In this document: positions 24,015-34,363 of the stretch, piece by piece
Layout of the letters: every line of letters begins with the position of its first letter
Position numbering within the stretch: position 1 is the stretch's first letter
DNA from: an uncultured Bacteroidia bacterium
Lineage (GTDB): Bacteria > Bacteroidota > Bacteroidia > Bacteroidales > CAJPTX01
NCBI GenBank assembly: GCA_938038735.1
Contig: CALHSW010000054.1
Span: forward strand, 27,261 to 91,260
Length of the DNA stretch: 64,000 nt
Reading direction: 5' to 3'
The notes under the pieces: generated by a model
The model's input: the letters and a program-made list of their open reading frames with translations, nothing else
Database searches by the model: none
Told to the model about the DNA's origin: nothing
Made by a program: the position numbers and the translations under genes

Positions 24015-27000
24015 TTACTGCCTTGAAGAAGCACCAGCATCCGCCTTCGCATCAAGCTGTCTATGCCCAAAGTCGTACGCCAACGGCGTGGCAATAAACA
24101 TTGAGGCGTAAGTACCTACAATGATACCAATCGAAAGGCTCATCACAAAGCCGCGGATACTCTCACCGCCAAAGAAAATCATCGGGATTAAAACGACCAA
24201 CGTACTCAACGAGGTAACGAACGTTCTACTCAAAACGCTGTTCACCGACGAGTTAATCGTGTCCTTCACGTTCCTCGTTGGGTACAACTTTCTATATTCC
24301 CTAATGCGGTCGAACACCACCACCGTGTCGTTAATCGAATACCCGATAATGGTAAGCACCGCGGCGATAAACGCCTGGTCTATTTCCATGTTAAACGGAA
24401 CGATACCCCACAGCAACGAGTAGCACCCTATAACGAGCAGAGCATTGTGCGCCAACGCAATAACCGCACCCGCACTGTACCTCCAATTCTTGAAGCGTAT
24501 TAGGATGTACAAGAAAATCATCACTAGAGCCAATATCACGGAGATAACCGCATCTCGACGAATGTCCAAAGCAATCGTTGGTCCCACCTTTATACTACTC
24601 TGCTTGTAGTTGTTTAGGAAGTCCTCCTTGGTCACGTCCGGCTCTATCAATGGCTTCAATCCCTCGTAGAGAAGCGACTCCACCTCATCGTCAATCTCAG
24701 GACCTCCATCGTTTATCTTATACTTTGTGGTGATCTTCAGTTGATTCGACTCACCGTAGATTTTCACCTGTGGCTGCTGACCGTACACCTTCTCAAGCGC
24801 ACTCGCCACCACTTCTGTCTCTATAGGCTTGGTGAACTTCACATCGTAGGTTCTACCGCCAACGAAGTCAATACCTTGGTCAAAGCCTCTCACTGCCAAC
24901 GAACAAATCACCACAGCAACCAGAACTCCAGAAATAACGTACGAGACCTTTCGCTTCCCGATGAAGTCAAAGTTAACTCCGCTAAACAGCCCCCTTGTCA
25001 TTGAGGTGTCAAACGACAACTTCCATCCTTTCTTCAAAAACCACAGCATCAGCAACCGCGTGATGAATATGGCTGTGAACATTGACGTGAGGATACCAAT
25101 AGCCAATGTCGTGGCAAACCCCTTAATTGGACCTGAACCGAAGAGATACAGCACCACTGCCGTTAGCAACGTGGTGACGTTTCCATCTATAATGGCAGAA
25201 AGTGCATTCTTAAAGCCATCATCTACAGCTACGCTTAGCCCCTTCCCTTTTGCCTGCTCCTCCTTTATTCGTTCAAAAATAAGAACGTTAGCATCAACAG
25301 CCATACCCAACGTCAACACGATACCCGCAATACCCGGCAACGTCAACGTAGCCTGAAACGATGCAAGTATACCCATTATAAAGAATAGGTTCGCAAGCAA
25401 CGCGAAGTCGGCCATGCCACCAGCCCGATGGCTGTAGTAGAACACCATGAAAAGCAGAATGACCACCAAGCTCATGATGAACGACCGTACACCTTGGTCA
25501 ATGGCCTTTTGCCCTAGCGATGGCCCCACAACCTCCTCTTGAATGATACGAGCCGGTGCCGGTAGCTTCCCGCTCTGCAGAACGTTCACTAAGTCCTTCG
25601 ACTCCTTGATGGAGAAACCTCCCGTTATGGACGAACGTCCACCCTTAATCTCCGACTGCACCACGGGGAACGAATACACATACCCATCCAGTACAATTGC
25701 AATACAACGCTGAAGGTTATCCGCCGTCATGCGTGCCCACGTCTTAGCCCCTTCTGCATTCATCCACATTGACACCTCGCTCTCCCCAGTCATCTGCGAC
25801 ATCTCCGTACGGGCACCCGCTATAGCCCCACCATCAAGCTTCGGCTTACCGTCCCGACTCGTCACCTTAATCGCCACCAGCTGGAATACGCTCTGCGTCT
25901 TATCGTACGATGCAGGCTTTACGGTCCATAGCAAACGTAACGAATGCGGGAACAGGGTACGCACACGCACATCCTGTAGCATCGCATTTATCGCCGCCGT
26001 ATCACGGTAGTGAGCAAGACCCACCACGGGGCCAGGGAAAAGCTGACCATCCTGCGTTGATGAGGGGGAAAGCAAAGCAAACAATGGGAACTCCTTCTCA
26101 TACGCCTCTCGGTTCGCTAGCAGCGAATCGCTACCGCTCTTCTTCGACAGCTCCTCTACCAAACTCCCCACCGAGTCTTTAGTTCCCTTCATTGCTGCTA
26201 ATAAACTGTCGCTACCCCCAGCCTGCGTTGAGTCAGACTTCAACGAGTCAACTCTCGGCTGCTGTTTCGCCACAGCATCGCGCACCAAGGCAGCACTATC
26301 CACCTCTACTGCATTCTCTTTGCTGGTAGTTTTCCCTTCCTCTCGCCGAATGTCACGTATCTTGTTGTTCGCCGCCACAAGGTACTGATACACCTCTGCG
26401 TTCTCGTAGGTCTCCCAAAACTCTAGACTCGCAGTCCCCTGTAATAGCTTACGTACACGCTCTGGCTCCTTGACACCCGGCAGCTCCACGAGGATTCGCC
26501 CCGTCTGCTCCAAGCGCTGAACATTTGGCTGCGCAACGCCGAAACGGTCAATACGATTTCGTATAATCGTGTAGGTATTTGACACAGCTCCCTCCGCCTC
26601 GTCCCGTAGCACCTTCAACACCTCATCGTTAGTCGCATTGAACGGTATTTTGTCTCTCAACTCAACGGTGCTAAAGATGGAAGAGAGGCGTCCATTGGGT
26701 GCGACCTCCTTGTACGCCTTGCCGAAACGCGACACAAACGCCTCGCTCGGTGCCATCTTCCTTGCCATATCCATGGCCTTCAAGAAGTCGGGATCCGTGC
26801 TGTGGTTCGATAGCGACATCAGCACCTCGTCGACCGAAACCTCCAGCGTAACGTTCATACCGCCACGCAAATCCAATCCCAAGTTTATCTCGCGCTCCTT
26901 GCAGTCTGCGTAGGTATACTTTCGTATCCAAAAGAAATTGTAAATCTTCTCGGACGACATCGAGTCAAGGTAGTAGTTCTCCACCTCCTTGTACTTGGCC

Positions 27001-27158
27001 TCCTTCTCTATCGGATCCTCTATCCCTACTGTTCGCGCCTCTGCGTAAGAGGCCGCCTTCTTCTCTACACGGCTACTGAACCATGTAAACGACAACTGAT
27101 ACAAGCATACCAACGCTAACGCTATGGCAAACAGCTTTACCGCACCTTTATTCTGCAT
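24015..27158 (-). CDS. secDF: fused protein-export subunit SecDF
   Basis: A single 1047-residue polypeptide joining SecD and SecF, which uses proton-motive force to pull translocating proteins out of the Sec channel. The SecD part has an N-terminal span, the D1 motif LGLDLRGGMNVTLEV (about residues 92-106), a long periplasmic domain with IRNRIDRFGVAQPNVQ, and a six-span bundle beginning near VGPSLGQ with GMAVDANVLIFERIKEE. SecF starts near residue 730 (NFDFIGKRK), followed by GIDFVGGRTYDVKF and IGYSINDTVVVFDRIRE. An Asp/Ser/Lys-rich insertion at about 285-350 lies in the SecD periplasmic region. Fusion is the usual state in Bacteroidota. Transcribed alone between two terminators. Confidence 0.97.
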   Translation of the reverse strand: MQNKGAVKLFAIALALVCLYQLSFTWFSSRVEKKAASYAEARTVGIEDPIEKEAKYKEVENYYLDSMSSEKIYNFFWIRKYTYADCKEREINLGLDLRGGMNVTLEVSVDEVLMSLSNHSTDPDFLKAMDMARKMAPSEAFVSRFGKAYKEVAPNGRLSSIFSTVELRDKIPFNATNDEVLKVLRDEAEGAVSNTYTIIRNRIDRFGVAQPNVQRLEQTGRILVELPGVKEPERVRKLLQGTASLEFWETYENAEVYQYLVAANNKIRDIRREEGKTTSKENAVEVDSAALVRDAVAKQQPRVDSLKSDSTQAGGSDSLLAAMKGTKDSVGSLVEELSKKSGSDSLLANREAYEKEFPLFALLSPSSTQDGQLFPGPVVGLAHYRDTAAINAMLQDVRVRTLFPHSLRLLWTVKPASYDKTQSVFQLVAIKVTSRDGKPKLDGGAIAGARTEMSQMTGESEVSMWMNAEGAKTWARMTADNLQRCIAIVLDGYVYSFPVVQSEIKGGRSSITGGFSIKESKDLVNVLQSGKLPAPARIIQEEVVGPSLGQKAIDQGVRSFIMSLVVILLFMVFYYSHRAGGMADFALLANLFFIMGILASFQATLTLPGIAGIVLTLGMAVDANVLIFERIKEEQAKGKGLSVAVDDGFKNALSAIIDGNVTTLLTAVVLYLFGSGPIKGFATTLAIGILTSMFTAIFITRLLMLWFLKKGWKLSFDTSMTRGLFSGVNFDFIGKRKVSYVISGVLVAVVICSLAVRGFDQGIDFVGGRTYDVKFTKPIETEVVASALEKVYGQQPQVKIYGESNQLKITTKYKINDGGPEIDDEVESLLYEGLKPLIEPDVTKEDFLNNYKQSSIKVGPTIALDIRRDAVISVILALVMIFLYILIRFKNWRYSAGAVIALAHNALLVIGCYSLLWGIVPFNMEIDQAFIAAVLTIIGYSINDTVVVFDRIREYRKLYPTRNVKDTINSSVNSVLSRTFVTSLSTLVVLIPMIFFGGESIRGFVMSLSIGIIVGTYASMFIATPLAYDFGHRQLDAKADAGASSRQ

Positions 27159-27204
27159 CGCTCTTCACAAAAGTTACTCCAACTCCATTACTCACTTCAA
27201 GTCG

Positions 27205-27212
27205 CAAATGTA
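27205..27212 (-). promoter_or_regulatory. Bacteroidota -7 box for secDF
   Basis: The minus strand reads TACATTTG, fitting TAnnTTTG, 46 bases before the secDF ATG. A TTG lies only 16 bases further upstream, shorter than the usual 19-20. Confidence 0.5.
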
Positions 27213-27283
27213 CGACTTTTTTACTTACCAATTCACTTTAGACAATAATTTATCTAAAGAATGCCCTCTTCATTGCACCCCAT

Positions 27284-27324
27284 AAAAAAATTCCTGGGCG
27301 ATGGCACCACCAAACACCCAGGAA
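27284..27324 (-). terminator. intrinsic terminator of pepD
   Basis: TTCCTGGG (27291-27298) pairs with CCCAGGAA (27317-27324); a T7 run follows on the minus strand (A7 at 27284-27290). It lies 22 bases after the pepD stop codon. Confidence 0.92.
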
Positions 27325-27346
27325 TCTTAACTTTCTATCTACAAGC

Positions 27347-28810
27347 TTACTTCGCCACCGGCACGTTCTCTAGCACCTTCACGAGGTACTTCCAGAACTT
27401 ACCCACCGATTCAATATTCACCCTCTCATCGGGGCTATGCGGCGACATGATGGTCGGGCCAAACGATATCATATCCATATCTGGGTACGGGCCGCCTAGT
27501 ATGCCGCACTCCAAACCAGCGTGAATTGCCATCACCTTCGGATCCTTCCCAAACTCCTTCTTGTACACCTCACGCATCTCCTTGAGTATCGGCGAACTCA
27601 TATTGGGATTCCACCCCGGGTAACCATTGTCAAACACCGCTTTCCCGCCAGCTAGCTCCACGCATGCCCCCATCTTCTCACTCAACGACAGCTTGGCCGA
27701 CTCCACGCTACTCCGCAGCAGGCAAAGGAACGTCACCTTCCCATCTTTCAGCTCCACCCTCGCCAAGTTGGTAGAGGTCTCCACCATACCCGGCATCGCA
27801 TCGCTCATGCGGATCACCCCGTTCGGCAGCACGAAGAGACTCCTCACCGCACGCTGCACGCTATCAGCCGTCAGCATCTGTCCCTCTTTCCCCTTCGATG
27901 GAGTGCAGGTAATGGCAATGCCCTGATCAGTCGCAGAGAATTCACTCTTTATCGCCTCGCAAACCGCGTTGAAGTCCTTCTCAAAATCCTTAACCCGTGC
28001 GGTCGGCACTGCCACCGCAGCGAAGGCCTCACGCGGTATGGCGTTGCGTAGACTTCCCCCTTCCAACGACACGAGGCGCGGGTCATACTTAGCCAAATGG
28101 TTAATAATCCTTACCATCAGCTTTATAGCATTCGCACGCCCCAAAATGATGTCCATTCCGCTGTGGCCACCCTTCAACCCCTTCACCGCTATCTGCAGGC
28201 ACGTACGATCACCACCTATCGCCTCGTACGACACTGGCACCTCAAACGACCCATCAAGCCCTCCAGCGCAACCCACGTACAGCTCCCCCTCCGTCTCCGA
28301 ATCAAGGTTGAGCAATATCCGTCCCTTGAGTGAACCAGGCTTCAAGTAGTTTGCCCCCGTCATCCCCGTCTCCTCATCGATCGTAAAAAGAGCCTCGATC
28401 GGGCCGTGCTTCAACGTTTTGGAGGCCAGCACGCCCATCGCCGCCGACACGCCCATTCCGTTGTCTGCACCTAGCGTTGTGCCCCGCGCCCGCACCACGT
28501 CTCCATCAATGTAGGCATCGATTGGATCCTTCTCAAAATCGTGCTGCACGTCGCTATTCTTCTGCGGCACCATATCAAGATGCCCCTGCAGTATAACGCC
28601 CGCACGGTTCTCATAGCCCGGCGTTGCCGGCTTACGAATAATCACATTGCCCACCTTGTCAACTATCGTCTCAAGCCCCAGGCTTTCCCCGAACTTACGG
28701 GCAAACTCCGACGCCTTGGCCTCCTTCTTTGAGGGGCGTGGCACCTGCGTTAAACCGTAGAAATGCTCCCAAATCTCGCGTGGCTCTAATTTCTTAATCT
28801 CTTCGCTCAT
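27347..28810 (-). CDS. pepD: aminoacyl-histidine dipeptidase (M20 family)
   Basis: A cytosolic zinc exopeptidase of the PepD type that splits dipeptides such as Xaa-His; proteolytic anaerobes of this phylum use several of these. At 487 residues it has normal PepD length. The dinuclear zinc site can be followed: His77 and Asp79 in GHLDMV, Asp116 in GADNG, the catalytic pair Glu146-Glu147 in DEETGM, Asp in NLDSE, and the final His in MAIHAGLECG. A lid domain lies between (KGLKGGHSGMDI). No signal peptide. It forms its own unit with a promoter at 28843-28872 and a terminator at 27284-27324. Confidence 0.95.
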   Translation of the reverse strand: MSEEIKKLEPREIWEHFYGLTQVPRPSKKEAKASEFARKFGESLGLETIVDKVGNVIIRKPATPGYENRAGVILQGHLDMVPQKNSDVQHDFEKDPIDAYIDGDVVRARGTTLGADNGMGVSAAMGVLASKTLKHGPIEALFTIDEETGMTGANYLKPGSLKGRILLNLDSETEGELYVGCAGGLDGSFEVPVSYEAIGGDRTCLQIAVKGLKGGHSGMDIILGRANAIKLMVRIINHLAKYDPRLVSLEGGSLRNAIPREAFAAVAVPTARVKDFEKDFNAVCEAIKSEFSATDQGIAITCTPSKGKEGQMLTADSVQRAVRSLFVLPNGVIRMSDAMPGMVETSTNLARVELKDGKVTFLCLLRSSVESAKLSLSEKMGACVELAGGKAVFDNGYPGWNPNMSSPILKEMREVYKKEFGKDPKVMAIHAGLECGILGGPYPDMDMISFGPTIMSPHSPDERVNIESVGKFWKYLVKVLENVPVAK

Positions 28811-28842
28811 ACCTTTAATCTATTTATACAACGACACGAGCG

Positions 28843-28872
28843 CAAGTTACTAAATTTTTACAACTTCGCAAA
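28843..28872 (-). promoter_or_regulatory. Bacteroidota promoter for pepD
   Basis: The minus strand has TTTG (28869-28872), a 19-base spacer, then TAACTTG (28843-28849), close to TTTG-N19-TAnnTTTG with one T missing. It lies 33 bases before the pepD ATG. Confidence 0.65.
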
Positions 28873-28921
28873 GAGGGAAGCGCTTACCTCCCCGCATCAA
28901 CCACCCAGCAGCCCAGCGTTG

Positions 28922-29839
28922 CTACTTTATTTTATCAAACTGGTAGCCGAAGAAAATCTCGTGCGACCCCGCAGAGTACCTCCACAAGCCGGTATAGCTA
29001 AAGTCAAAGCTATAGCCGATGAGGATACGGTTGTTATGCTTGTACCCCACCAGCAGGCTTACGGCATCCTGGAAACGGTAGGCCAGCCCACCCCATACCA
29101 TGTTCTTATACGTCAGCTTCACGCTCAGCTCAAACTGAACCGGCGAAGGGTAGGAGTATTTTATCAGGGCTGCTGGCTCAAACTCCAAATAATCAAAGAA
29201 GTAGAGCAAATACCCCCCTGACAAAAAGATGTGGGGCGACAGATGGTTGTTCTTGGTATCTAGTTCCTTGAACGTCATCGGCAGGTAGAAAAGCTGCTGC
29301 GCCGAGAGGCCCACGTAGAAAAAGGTGGCGTACAGGTACACCCCCACCGATGCATCGGGTACCCAGCTCGTCTTCGTCGCGTAATTCAGCAGGGCTGGAT
29401 CCGACTTGTTATCGGCCATGGGGTTGTCTCCCAAATCGAACTTTGACGCATCTATGGTGTATGCCATAAATCCTAACGACAACCCCGTTGAAATTCGCAT
29501 CTCATCGTTCAGCCGGAAGTTATACGCGTACGACCCCATCACCCCCGCTCGGCTCGTCGGGCCCGTCATATCGTAGTAAACCATCCCCCCGAAGCCCATC
29601 GGGGACTTTATATGCGGGCCAAATACCGACACTGAATTGATAATCGGAGAATCTGTCAGCCCTGCCCACTGCACCCGCGAGTTCACCCGTATCTGGTAGT
29701 AGTTATACGTCCCCACTACTGCGGGGTTGACCAAATAGTTATTGAACATGTACTGCGAGTACTGGTACATCTGCTGCCCATGCGCCGCTGCCGCGTGTAG
29801 CAGCAAAAACACCACCCATATTTCCACCCTCTTCCACAT
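28922..29839 (-). CDS. PorP/SprF family T9SS outer-membrane protein (paralogue)
   Basis: A 305-residue outer-membrane protein of the PorP/SprF family. A signal peptide (VFLLLHAAAAHGQ) is followed by QMYQYSQYMFNNYLVNPAVVG, the family's N-terminal signature, then YYQIRVNSRVQWAGL and many amphipathic beta strands (GLSLGFMAYTID, LSPHIFLSGGYLLYF), ending in SHEIFFGYQFD. It is distinct from the PorP at 39625-40671. SprF-type proteins lie next to, and serve export of, type B-signal cargo such as SprB; here it lies 18 bases after such a cargo gene, so a dedicated partner role is likely. Confidence 0.9.
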   Translation of the reverse strand: MWKRVEIWVVFLLLHAAAAHGQQMYQYSQYMFNNYLVNPAVVGTYNYYQIRVNSRVQWAGLTDSPIINSVSVFGPHIKSPMGFGGMVYYDMTGPTSRAGVMGSYAYNFRLNDEMRISTGLSLGFMAYTIDASKFDLGDNPMADNKSDPALLNYATKTSWVPDASVGVYLYATFFYVGLSAQQLFYLPMTFKELDTKNNHLSPHIFLSGGYLLYFFDYLEFEPAALIKYSYPSPVQFELSVKLTYKNMVWGGLAYRFQDAVSLLVGYKHNNRILIGYSFDFSYTGLWRYSAGSHEIFFGYQFDKIK

Positions 29840-29857
29840 ACTCGCAACTTGTAGTCT

Positions 29858-32800
29858 CTACCTCACTATAGTAACCGACCCCGATATCGGCTTCCAAGAA
29901 TTTCCACCTTCTGTATTGAAACGGATCACGTAGTAGTACGTTCCCACCGGCAGCGGCGACCCGCCGTACACTCCTCCCGCGCTGCCATCCCATCCCTCTG
30001 CCACCTGTTCTCCCTTTGCTCGCCACACCCTCGCTCCCGCACGATTGAACACCTCCACCTCCATATTGGGCAGCAGCGATGTGAGCTTTGAGAATATCGT
30101 TTGGTACGTTGGATCGCTATTGCATAGCCAACGATCGTTCACCCCATCCCCATTGGGCGTAAAGACGTTTGGAATACTCAGCTCACGAATTAAACGGACG
30201 TACAAATCAAAATCCGTAGCGCACGTGGTCTTGGGATCCGCTACACGAATAGTCGTTCGCAGCACATCTATCGGTTTCCGCCCGAACTGCGCTGCCACCA
30301 CCCGCCCCTCTGCGCGGTAGCGATCCATTGCCTCCGGCGAAAGGGTTATCTCAAAAACATTCTTCCTCTCCTTATCTAGGGTCAATACGTCGTCGGGCGC
30401 CACGGTGTAGCTCAAATCCCCATGCATCCCTTGTAGGTAATCAACCTCAATTCCTACTTTTCGTGGCACTCCCGATAGCACCCCAGCCACGATAGAGTCT
30501 TTCATCACGCGGTACACCATCCGCCCACTCGCATCCTTCCAGCTGCGCTTCGCATCCACCACTTCCTGATGGTAGAAAATATCAATGTCGCTCGCCAGCG
30601 GGTCGTACTGCAGCTTTATGGGTGGGAAAACCAGAACGTTAGAGGTCTCCTCCGACCTACACCCAGCCGTGGACTGCACCACTGCCCGCAGCGTGGATGA
30701 CCGCTCCACGCCTCGTCTAGAGGTGTAGGAGCCATCTTCCTCTCTCACAAGGGTATCCGCAAGCAGAACGCCGCCTTCCCTCCGCTCCAACGTAATTATC
30801 GGCGGAACAGTATAATCTATCTTAGAAACCGAACTCGGATCCTCCACGATGCGTGCGCCGCTCACCCGCTCCCCGAAGCAGAGCGACCCTCCAAGCTTGT
30901 CCCGATGCAAGGTAAACGAAACGGAGTTGGCTGGATTATAACCCACCGTAACGTCAAGTTCCCCAGCGCAGCCGTTATCATCCTTCACACGCACCATCCA
31001 AACTCCACTCCTCAATGCGTATTGATGATCGTAAACTAACGGCTGCCCAACATCTTCTGGATTTGATGTCGTCAGCCACCACGCCTGCGCATTTGCGCCC
31101 CCCTCAACCCCATACAGCGTAGCCGTGCCCCTTGACTCATCGTTTCCTCTGTAGTCTTTACACTCCGCCGGGGTCGTCAATGGATCCTTGATCCAGGCAA
31201 AGGGGAATGGCCCCTTCACGTCCAATGTATCCGATTCCACTACACACCCATCCTCTCTAACCGCGGTCAGGGTATATTTCCCAGCCACAGCATCAAGCAA
31301 CTTTGCCCCCTTTGTCGTTATGTAGCTAGACTTCCCCTTCACCTCTCTACCCCATATATAGTTCGCGAACACCGTTGCTGGGGTCGATTGCGCCTCTATA
31401 TACTCTATCACCTCTCCCGGACACTTCACATTCACACTAGATGGCTTCAAACTCAGCGCAAGCTTCTCTCCTTTTACCTCTACCTCCTTTGACGTCGTTT
31501 CGCACTTCTTGCCGCCTGGCAACGACACACGAACCCTATACGTCCCCTCCGGTAGTCCAATAAAAAGTCCATCGTAATTCCCCTCCACCACGGGCCACAC
31601 CGATGCACTATCCTTCTCCAGCACATACCTTGCCCCCGTGGCGTTCTCCACTTTCGCTTGAATCATCCCATCCTGGCCCCCAGGGCAAAGCACTTTAAAA
31701 GGTTTCAGTTCTACTGGAGCAGGCTCTGTCACACTAAATTCTTTTTTCGCCTTGCAGGCCCCATTTTTTCCTGGGTAGCTCACTTGAACTACATACTCAC
31801 CTTCTTTTATATCAGTTTTTCCCCAAGACTTATCGGTACCTGGCAAGTCGTGCTCCAGTTGATTTCCTCCCGGTCGATTTTCTAACGACACGTAGTACTT
31901 ATCGCCGGAACGAATCTTCCCTCCTTCCCATGACACCTTTACCTTGCCATCCGCTCCCCAGCACTCCGCACCTGTTGGATCTACATGCACAACAAATTCG
32001 GGAACGTCAAATTGAACTTCTTTCGCCTCCGACAAGCAACCATCTCCCTCAGTTTTCACAACTACTGTATACTTGGTATTTATTCCGCAACCATTCATTG
32101 TACGCGAAGAGTTGGGGGGGCCAAAAGATTCGTACTCCTTTCCACCATCAAACGAGAATGCAACTTTCGTATTTCCTGATACTGCTGCAGTTGCTGTGAT
32201 CTCTCCATCCTTTGATTCCCAACAACGAGGGTCAACCTTAGTATACGTAAGCATTGGCTCAGCAAGCTGTATAACTTTCACTTCATTGCTTGAGCTTTTG
32301 CACCCCCCCGACGTCATCTCCCGTTTATAGATCCCAGCGGTTATTGTCCCAACATATTTTGCAGGATCCGTCCCTCCCGACTCCTCGGTACCTTTGAACC
32401 ATTTCGCCGCAAACTGCCCATCTCCTCCACCCAGCTTCATATTCTTAACCGTGGCCTCAACACCTCGACACACACCACTCTTATCCGATACAATGGTATT
32501 CACAATGGCTGGCGTAACATGCACTTTAAACTCATGATCAAGCCCTCTCCAGCACGCCTTGTTGGCATCTTCCAACTTGTATCGCAGTTTGTAGCTATTG
32601 TTCCCCTCCTTAGGGGTCAACTTGGGCTGCCCTGTCACTTCCAAATTCTTCTTAATGGTTAGTTCCCTCGCTGCGTTCAAATCAGCAACCGACTCCCCAA
32701 AATTCCCATTAAGACGAACCCACTGATACTTGTAGCCAACCGGGTCACCAGCCTTTCCCTGCTCCGAAATGGTTTGGAAGCCGATTTTCTGATCCCCGTT

Positions 32801-34174
32801 TATAGCCTGTCCCACATCTTGACATAATACTACCGGGGTTGCTGCTGGGGCAGGGATCCCTTCCAGCGTTCCCTGCATTTTCACCTCAAGAGGGCTGCTT
32901 ATCAAATTGTCTGGGCATAGCTTAACGTTCTTCAGCTTCAACCCTACCTTGTAGCTCCCCGCCTCACTAATGTCAAAGGAAACCGCCCCTCCATCTTTTC
33001 TCCATGGCACCACAGTACCACGCGGATTTAGCGTGTACTCGTAGTCAACCCCATCAGCCGGATTATCAACACTGTTTACTTTTACATCGGTTTTTCCGCA
33101 TAGCGAAAGTGGCCCAGCCTGCTCCCATTTAGGAGCACTTGGCACCGAAACCACCCTGAAATCCTTCGCCACTGGTTCGGATGGGCATTCCTTCGGCGTT
33201 CCGTCCATGGGATACGAGTAATTCACCGTCAAACTATATTGGCCAGCGTCTATCACCTTATACACCTCAGCATCAGCTCGATTTACACCATTCAATGCAA
33301 TCGACGATTCAGTCAGATTCGATAAGGTTATTTTGTATGTCCCATCAGCATCCGTCGGCGAACTCGCAAAACTCCCACTTATAGGTTTTGCATCGGCACA
33401 AAAAGTTCCACCTAAATTGACTTCAATGTCCTTTGGCTTATAAACCTTTACTTTCGCATTAAAATCAGAAGCACACCCACTATTTTTTTTATGCTTTACA
33501 CTAAAGCTAAAGGATTCCTCTTCCGGATTTTCCGAAGGTCCCACCCCTTTATACAAAAAACTTTCCGACTCAAAATTATACTTAGAGCCTACGCCATTCG
33601 TAACATTCCATATGTCCGGATTGAAATCGTCTCCATTCACTTTCAAGGACACCGCTGCGGGAGATCCACATAAACTGTTAGATGCTCCGTTTTCATAACT
33701 GGGTTTTAGCTCTATAGTAGGCTTCTGAACCACTTTTACATCCAGCACTAGCGGAGGGTCTGTATAGGGTAATCCCTTGTATGTATACTTAAAAGTCCCT
33801 ACGTATTTAGTACTGACAGAAGGTGCTATCGTCAATTTATTATAGGCTGCACTCCAAGAGTCACCTCCGCTTAAAGGGTCACCATCTGCGGTCCACTCAA
33901 CCGTTGGCGTAGAATAGCCAGGCTCACTAGTCCACCCCACGTATACTACCGCAGCCACTCCGCTCCCGCTGCAGTAGGTAGTATTATCTTCCCCCAGCCC
34001 TTCACACGTATACCGCAAATTGAGAGACGGCTGCGCCTGCCCCCATACACCCACGCTCGCCCCCAGCGGCAGCAAAAGGCAAAGGAGAAGCTTAACCACG
34101 CCGCACGCAGCGAAACCACCACGATTTCGCCTACGCTCAAATAGTATGCACAACGCGCTGCTAAACATACCCAT
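29858..34174 (-). CDS. SprB-like giant cell-surface protein with T9SS type B sorting domain
   Basis: A 1438-residue secreted protein. A signal peptide (VVKLLLCLLLPLGASVGVWGQ) is followed by Ig-like and SprB-type repeats, visible as repeated C.G..DG.I.. blocks with ...GxYxVxV.......C (for example CPGGQDGMIQAKV ... EGTYRVRVSLPG). The C-terminus is a type B (gliding-motility-associated) domain: IPNVFTPNGDGVND ... VEVFNRAGARVW ... GTYYYVIRF. AAAGGAGG seven bases before the ATG fixes the start. The SprF-like gene follows directly, the cargo-helper pair known from SprB-SprF. It probably acts as a surface adhesin, possibly in gliding, but that is inference. Confidence 0.9.
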   Translation of the reverse strand: MGMFSSALCILFERRRNRGGFAACGVVKLLLCLLLPLGASVGVWGQAQPSLNLRYTCEGLGEDNTTYCSGSGVAAVVYVGWTSEPGYSTPTVEWTADGDPLSGGDSWSAAYNKLTIAPSVSTKYVGTFKYTYKGLPYTDPPLVLDVKVVQKPTIELKPSYENGASNSLCGSPAAVSLKVNGDDFNPDIWNVTNGVGSKYNFESESFLYKGVGPSENPEEESFSFSVKHKKNSGCASDFNAKVKVYKPKDIEVNLGGTFCADAKPISGSFASSPTDADGTYKITLSNLTESSIALNGVNRADAEVYKVIDAGQYSLTVNYSYPMDGTPKECPSEPVAKDFRVVSVPSAPKWEQAGPLSLCGKTDVKVNSVDNPADGVDYEYTLNPRGTVVPWRKDGGAVSFDISEAGSYKVGLKLKNVKLCPDNLISSPLEVKMQGTLEGIPAPAATPVVLCQDVGQAINGDQKIGFQTISEQGKAGDPVGYKYQWVRLNGNFGESVADLNAARELTIKKNLEVTGQPKLTPKEGNNSYKLRYKLEDANKACWRGLDHEFKVHVTPAIVNTIVSDKSGVCRGVEATVKNMKLGGGDGQFAAKWFKGTEESGGTDPAKYVGTITAGIYKREMTSGGCKSSSNEVKVIQLAEPMLTYTKVDPRCWESKDGEITATAAVSGNTKVAFSFDGGKEYESFGPPNSSRTMNGCGINTKYTVVVKTEGDGCLSEAKEVQFDVPEFVVHVDPTGAECWGADGKVKVSWEGGKIRSGDKYYVSLENRPGGNQLEHDLPGTDKSWGKTDIKEGEYVVQVSYPGKNGACKAKKEFSVTEPAPVELKPFKVLCPGGQDGMIQAKVENATGARYVLEKDSASVWPVVEGNYDGLFIGLPEGTYRVRVSLPGGKKCETTSKEVEVKGEKLALSLKPSSVNVKCPGEVIEYIEAQSTPATVFANYIWGREVKGKSSYITTKGAKLLDAVAGKYTLTAVREDGCVVESDTLDVKGPFPFAWIKDPLTTPAECKDYRGNDESRGTATLYGVEGGANAQAWWLTTSNPEDVGQPLVYDHQYALRSGVWMVRVKDDNGCAGELDVTVGYNPANSVSFTLHRDKLGGSLCFGERVSGARIVEDPSSVSKIDYTVPPIITLERREGGVLLADTLVREEDGSYTSRRGVERSSTLRAVVQSTAGCRSEETSNVLVFPPIKLQYDPLASDIDIFYHQEVVDAKRSWKDASGRMVYRVMKDSIVAGVLSGVPRKVGIEVDYLQGMHGDLSYTVAPDDVLTLDKERKNVFEITLSPEAMDRYRAEGRVVAAQFGRKPIDVLRTTIRVADPKTTCATDFDLYVRLIRELSIPNVFTPNGDGVNDRWLCNSDPTYQTIFSKLTSLLPNMEVEVFNRAGARVWRAKGEQVAEGWDGSAGGVYGGSPLPVGTYYYVIRFNTEGGNSWKPISGSVTIVR

Positions 34175-34218
34175 TTCGCTACCTCCTTTCTGCCTTACCC
34201 TTTCCTCTCAACTATGAG

Positions 34219-34260
34219 GAAAAGAGCGGGGAGCTCCACCCACTGGAACACCCCGCTCTT
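34219..34260 (-). terminator. intrinsic terminator after porN
   Basis: AAGAGCGGGG (34222-34231) pairs exactly with CCCCGCTCTT (34251-34260), with a smaller inner TCCA/TGGA pairing. The minus strand continues into TTTTCC. It separates the porP-K-L-M-N operon from the SprB-like gene, about 100 bases after porN. Confidence 0.85.
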
Positions 34261-34363
34261 CGATTTCTATTGCCCTCCAGCCTCTTCTTTATACTCTGTA
34301 ACCGCTAATTTTGTTACCTCCCCGCTCCGACAAAACAAAGCGGCTACAGCAAGATTCCCGATG

